This document shows, piece after piece, positions 61,306-64,000 of a DNA stretch of 64,000 nt. The notes below the pieces were generated by a model. The model made no database searches and was not told where the DNA came from. It saw only the letters and a program-made list of their open reading frames with translations. The first letter of the stretch is position 1. The number at the start of each line of letters is the position of its first letter. Source of the DNA: Picocystis sp. L7 (lineage: Eukaryota; Chlorophyta; Picocystophyceae; Picocystales; Picocystaceae); contig QXJR01000019.1 in the NCBI GenBank assembly GCA_020975725.1, forward strand, positions 434,001-498,000. The letters are read 5' to 3'. Made by a program: the position numbers and the translations under genes.

Positions 61306-63767
61306 ATGGCGGCGTTCGCCGAGATGGGATTGATGCCGGAGCTGGTTCGTGCGGTGGAAGAGATGGGATGGAGGTACGGGGTCCGGAAGCATCGGACGCG
61401 TGACGGTACGCATGGAACGACCACCCGAGACTGACATGGTGGACACGTCGACGGTGTGTGCTTGGGAACCTGGAAAAGCTTCCCAACGCCTATCCAACAA
61501 GAAGCGGTGCCATTGGTGCTCACCGGAGGAGATGTGCTGGCCGCTGCTGAAACGGGATCCGGAAAAACAGGGGTGAGTAAGATGGCGATGATGGACATGC
61601 AGCATTGTGTATAGGAGCGGATCCGACTGACTGGTGTTTCTCTCGCCATCAACTGGGATGACGTGACTCCAGGCCTTCGCGTTGCCTGCCCTGCAAATCG
61701 CCCACGAATCCCTGCGAAGAGACAGGACCTCACCGGAAACCAGCGATGAGGAAATCCGCTGGAGTATGAGCGTGGTGGATCGCGATCCCATACTTGCAGT
61801 GGACAACACGGGGACCCGTTGTCAAGCCCGTTCCCCCCAATCATGGGGAGGAGGACGAGCAGCAGCAGGTGTGAGATCCGGAAAAGCCTACTTTGAAGTC
61901 CACGTGGACGATCCCGGCCTGTGCCGCGTGGGATGGGCATCGCTTTCATCTGTGCTGGACTTGGGGACGGACCGGATGAGCTACGGATATGGCGGAACCG
62001 GGAAAAAATCACACGACCGTAAGTTTGTGGAGTATGGGCAGCCATACGGCCAGGGAGATACCATTGGGTGCCTCCTCGACCTGGAAAAAAAAAACCATAT
62101 CCTTCACAAAGAACGGTGCAGACTTGGGGGTTGCGTTCGAATTGGGGCCGAAGACTGGTGGATTTACCTGGTTCCCAGCTCTTTGCCTGAAGAACGCAGA
62201 GGTCACCATCAACTTTGGATCCAATCCCTCGCCGTTTGGTCCTCCTGAAGGTTACGAGTTTGTTGCGACCCTCCCTCCTTCGTGTGTCGCGGCTCCAACA
62301 GGCGAGTCGCCTCAAAGCGCTTCCAATGAAGGTCCGCTTATCCTGGTGCTGGAGCCTGCTCGAGATCTTGCAGAGCAAACGAACGCGTTCATCGGGGACT
62401 TTGCCAAGTACCTGTCTTCTCCAGCCATTCGCCATCTGCTACTTGTGGGTGGCGAAGATGCCAAAAAGCAAGTCAAAGCTATTCAGAAGGGTGCAGAAGT
62501 GGTCACGGGCACGCCATTACGAGTCTTGGACTTTCTAGAGACCAATCGTTTGTCGCTCAATTCCGTGCGTTTCCTCGTTTTGGACGAGGCAGACCGTTTG
62601 CTGGACACGGGAAACCAAGGTACGATTATGAAAATCTTCCAAAGAATTCCTAAGCTTGGCACCGGCATCGATCGACTTCAGGTCCTTCTATTCTCTGCTA
62701 CACTGCATTCGCCAGATATCAAGGAGTTTTCGGGAAAGCTGTGCCAGCAGCCAGTTTGGGTGGATCTGAAGGGCAAAGATGCCATCCCGGACACCGTACA
62801 TCATGCAATGGTGCAGGTGGACCCCAAGGTCGACCGTACCTGGTTACAGAGTAGACCGGAGGTTTGGACGGATGGATGTCACAGCTTTGATACTTTGAGC
62901 CCAGACGTTTGCAGCCCGGAAGGCTGGTCCGAAGCATTAAAGATACTAAAGCCACGCATCCTCAAGCGGCTGATTGATACCCACGCAATGTCCCAATGCA
63001 TGGTTTTTTGCCGCACCAACCACGATTGCGACAATCTAGAGCGGTTTCTCAATGCCTGCGGCGGTGCTGGGCCCTTCAAAGGTCGACAAGACACGGGCAA
63101 GGAGAATCCATACTCTTGCGTTGTACTTGGAGGAGCAAGGAGCATGGAAGAACGTAGACGAAACCTGCAAGCGTTCAAGGACGGGGAAGTTCGCTTTTTG
63201 CTATGCACCGACGTGGCAGCCCGCGGGTTGGACGTGAAGGAGCTCCCATACGTTATCAACATGACCCTGCCAGACAAAGCGGAAGACTATGTCCATCGCA
63301 TTGGTCGCGTGGGGCGGGCAGAATGCATGGGGCTTGCTATTTCTTTGGTGGGAACTGAACCAGAAAAGGTGTGGTACTGTCGCATCAAGGGCTATAAACC
63401 TTGGTTGAAGCCGGGGAAAAAGGACGTAGGCACCCTCGACGAAGGTGGGCATACCATGTGGTATCATGAATCGTCGTTGATAAAGGATATTGAAAAACGC
63501 ATCAGGCAAAGTATACCCGTTCTTCCTGACGACTTGAGTCTACCGGAACAATTTGGGTGCATGGACGAGTCTGGTACGGTAATTTACGGTCAGGCCCGTG
63601 GAGGGGGATTCAGCAAGGAGGCAGCTCAACGAGTAGCGGATCTCCGGCCCACCGTTTCTAGTCTTGCTGAATTGGAGGTACGAGCGCAGCACTCCTTTCT
63701 GTCACTGAAAGCTCGGTGGAGCCAAGGAACACCCAAGCTCGGCCAAGAAGGTTGTGGAAAAGTCTAA
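61306..63767 (+). CDS. DDX1: DEAD-box RNA helicase DDX1, with a frame-breaking A10 run
   Basis: Exons 61306-61373, 61479-61572 and 61673-63767 (introns 105 and 100 nt). DDX1 is unique in having a SPRY domain inserted in the helicase core. Visible: Q-motif [17 protein letters not shown], Walker [10 protein letters not shown] (split by intron 2), SPRY ([20 protein letters not shown] ... [10 protein letters not shown]), [25 protein letters not shown] and HRIGRVGRA. At 62085-62094 an A10 run shifts the frame inside the SPRY domain. A9 would give [14 protein letters not shown], the conserved reading, and a protein of 751 residues against 740 in human. So this is either an assembly error, a real mutation, or polymerase slippage. 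Other DDX1 motifs are intact on both sides. Confidence 0.9.
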
Positions 63768-64000
63768 CAAGTGGGGTGGAAGGACAGGCAATCCGACCCA
63801 GACCTTGCTGCAGGGGATGTAGCGGGAGGGGGGTGTAAGCAAATAAAGCAATTGTATTGAACAGCAACATGGCATGTCAAGCGGTTAAGCCGAGTTGAAC
63901 TTGGTTGAAGTTTCAAAGTGTGGCCGTGGGCTTTGTGGGTATGAGTGTTCGCCCCTCTTTCCTTGAAGGCTTCTTATTCCATGTCCTCGGACGACGGTCC
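63768..64000. other. Window end, 3' region of DDX1
   Basis: Contains TGTAA (63834) and AATAAA (63842), candidate polyadenylation signals of DDX1, then sequence with no recognisable gene up to the edge. Confidence 0.45.
63834..63838 (+). terminator. Putative polyadenylation signal TGTAA
   Basis: TGTAA 67 bases after the DDX1 stop, followed by AATAAA at 63842-63847. Confidence 0.45.

Overview
This is a nuclear window from a photosynthetic eukaryote of the green lineage, most likely a small green alga with a compact, intron-poor genome. Lineage evidence: an auxin-binding protein 1 cupin, a LUX/PCL1-type GARP regulator, AP2 transcription factors, monodehydroascorbate reductase, a plastid YGGT protein, a PsaN-like thylakoid-lumen protein and a plant-type PanK-DUF89 fusion. 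Several transcripts carry TGTAA 20-70 bases after the stop, the polyadenylation signal known from chlorophytes. The species cannot be fixed from sequence alone. Genes alternate strands. Convergent 3' ends can be only 11-50 bp apart, divergent pairs share promoters of about 0.2-1 kb, and introns are few, short and crowded at the 5' end. Many true starts and small exons show only after splicing: uS8 (3 exons), NDUFV2 (4), a 72-residue twin-CX9C protein (3), CARNMT1 (3), DDX1 (3).

Layout. 0-9.8 kb: partial membrane protein, prominin/tweety-like protein, NSUN m5C methyltransferase, sulfotransferase, UFD1-UBX protein, ABP1, PEX13. 9.9-24 kb: PanK-DUF89, uS8, DNAJC11, CUE protein, NDUFV2, an unrecognised two-exon gene, LUX-like GARP, monodehydroascorbate reductase. 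25-41 kb: secreted beta-helix protein, twin-CX9C protein, YidD, two-RRM protein, two unrecognised genes, TPR plus double PRMT, PsaN-like protein, AP2 factor, YGGT/YlmG with a coiled-coil ORF directly upstream. 40.5-46.3 kb: coiled-coil protein, degenerate SET protein, carnosine N-methyltransferase, MgtE-type transporter. 46.4-51.4 kb: a whole, very young Ty1/copia element inserted 76 bp upstream of the MgtE start. 52-64 kb: RsfS/Iojap, a two-AP2 plus B3 plus SET protein, a P-domain plus EF-hand secreted protein, DDX1.

The most unusual object is the 53.1-56.2 kb gene, whose single chain carries plant transcription-factor DNA-binding folds (two AP2, one clear B3, one or two B3-like) and a SET/post-SET lysine methyltransferase. 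That suggests a sequence-directed histone methyltransferase. Other leads: 29- and 37-nt introns that restore frame, two in-frame UAG codons with plausible coding sequence beyond them, a frame-breaking A10 run in DDX1, and a recurring TTCGAA-core palindrome in upstream regions.

There is no operon logic. Themes that recur are organelle biogenesis (PEX13, NDUFV2, CX9C, DNAJC11, YidD, RsfS, YlmG), methyltransferases (NSUN, PRMT, two SET proteins, CARNMT1) and plant-type regulators.
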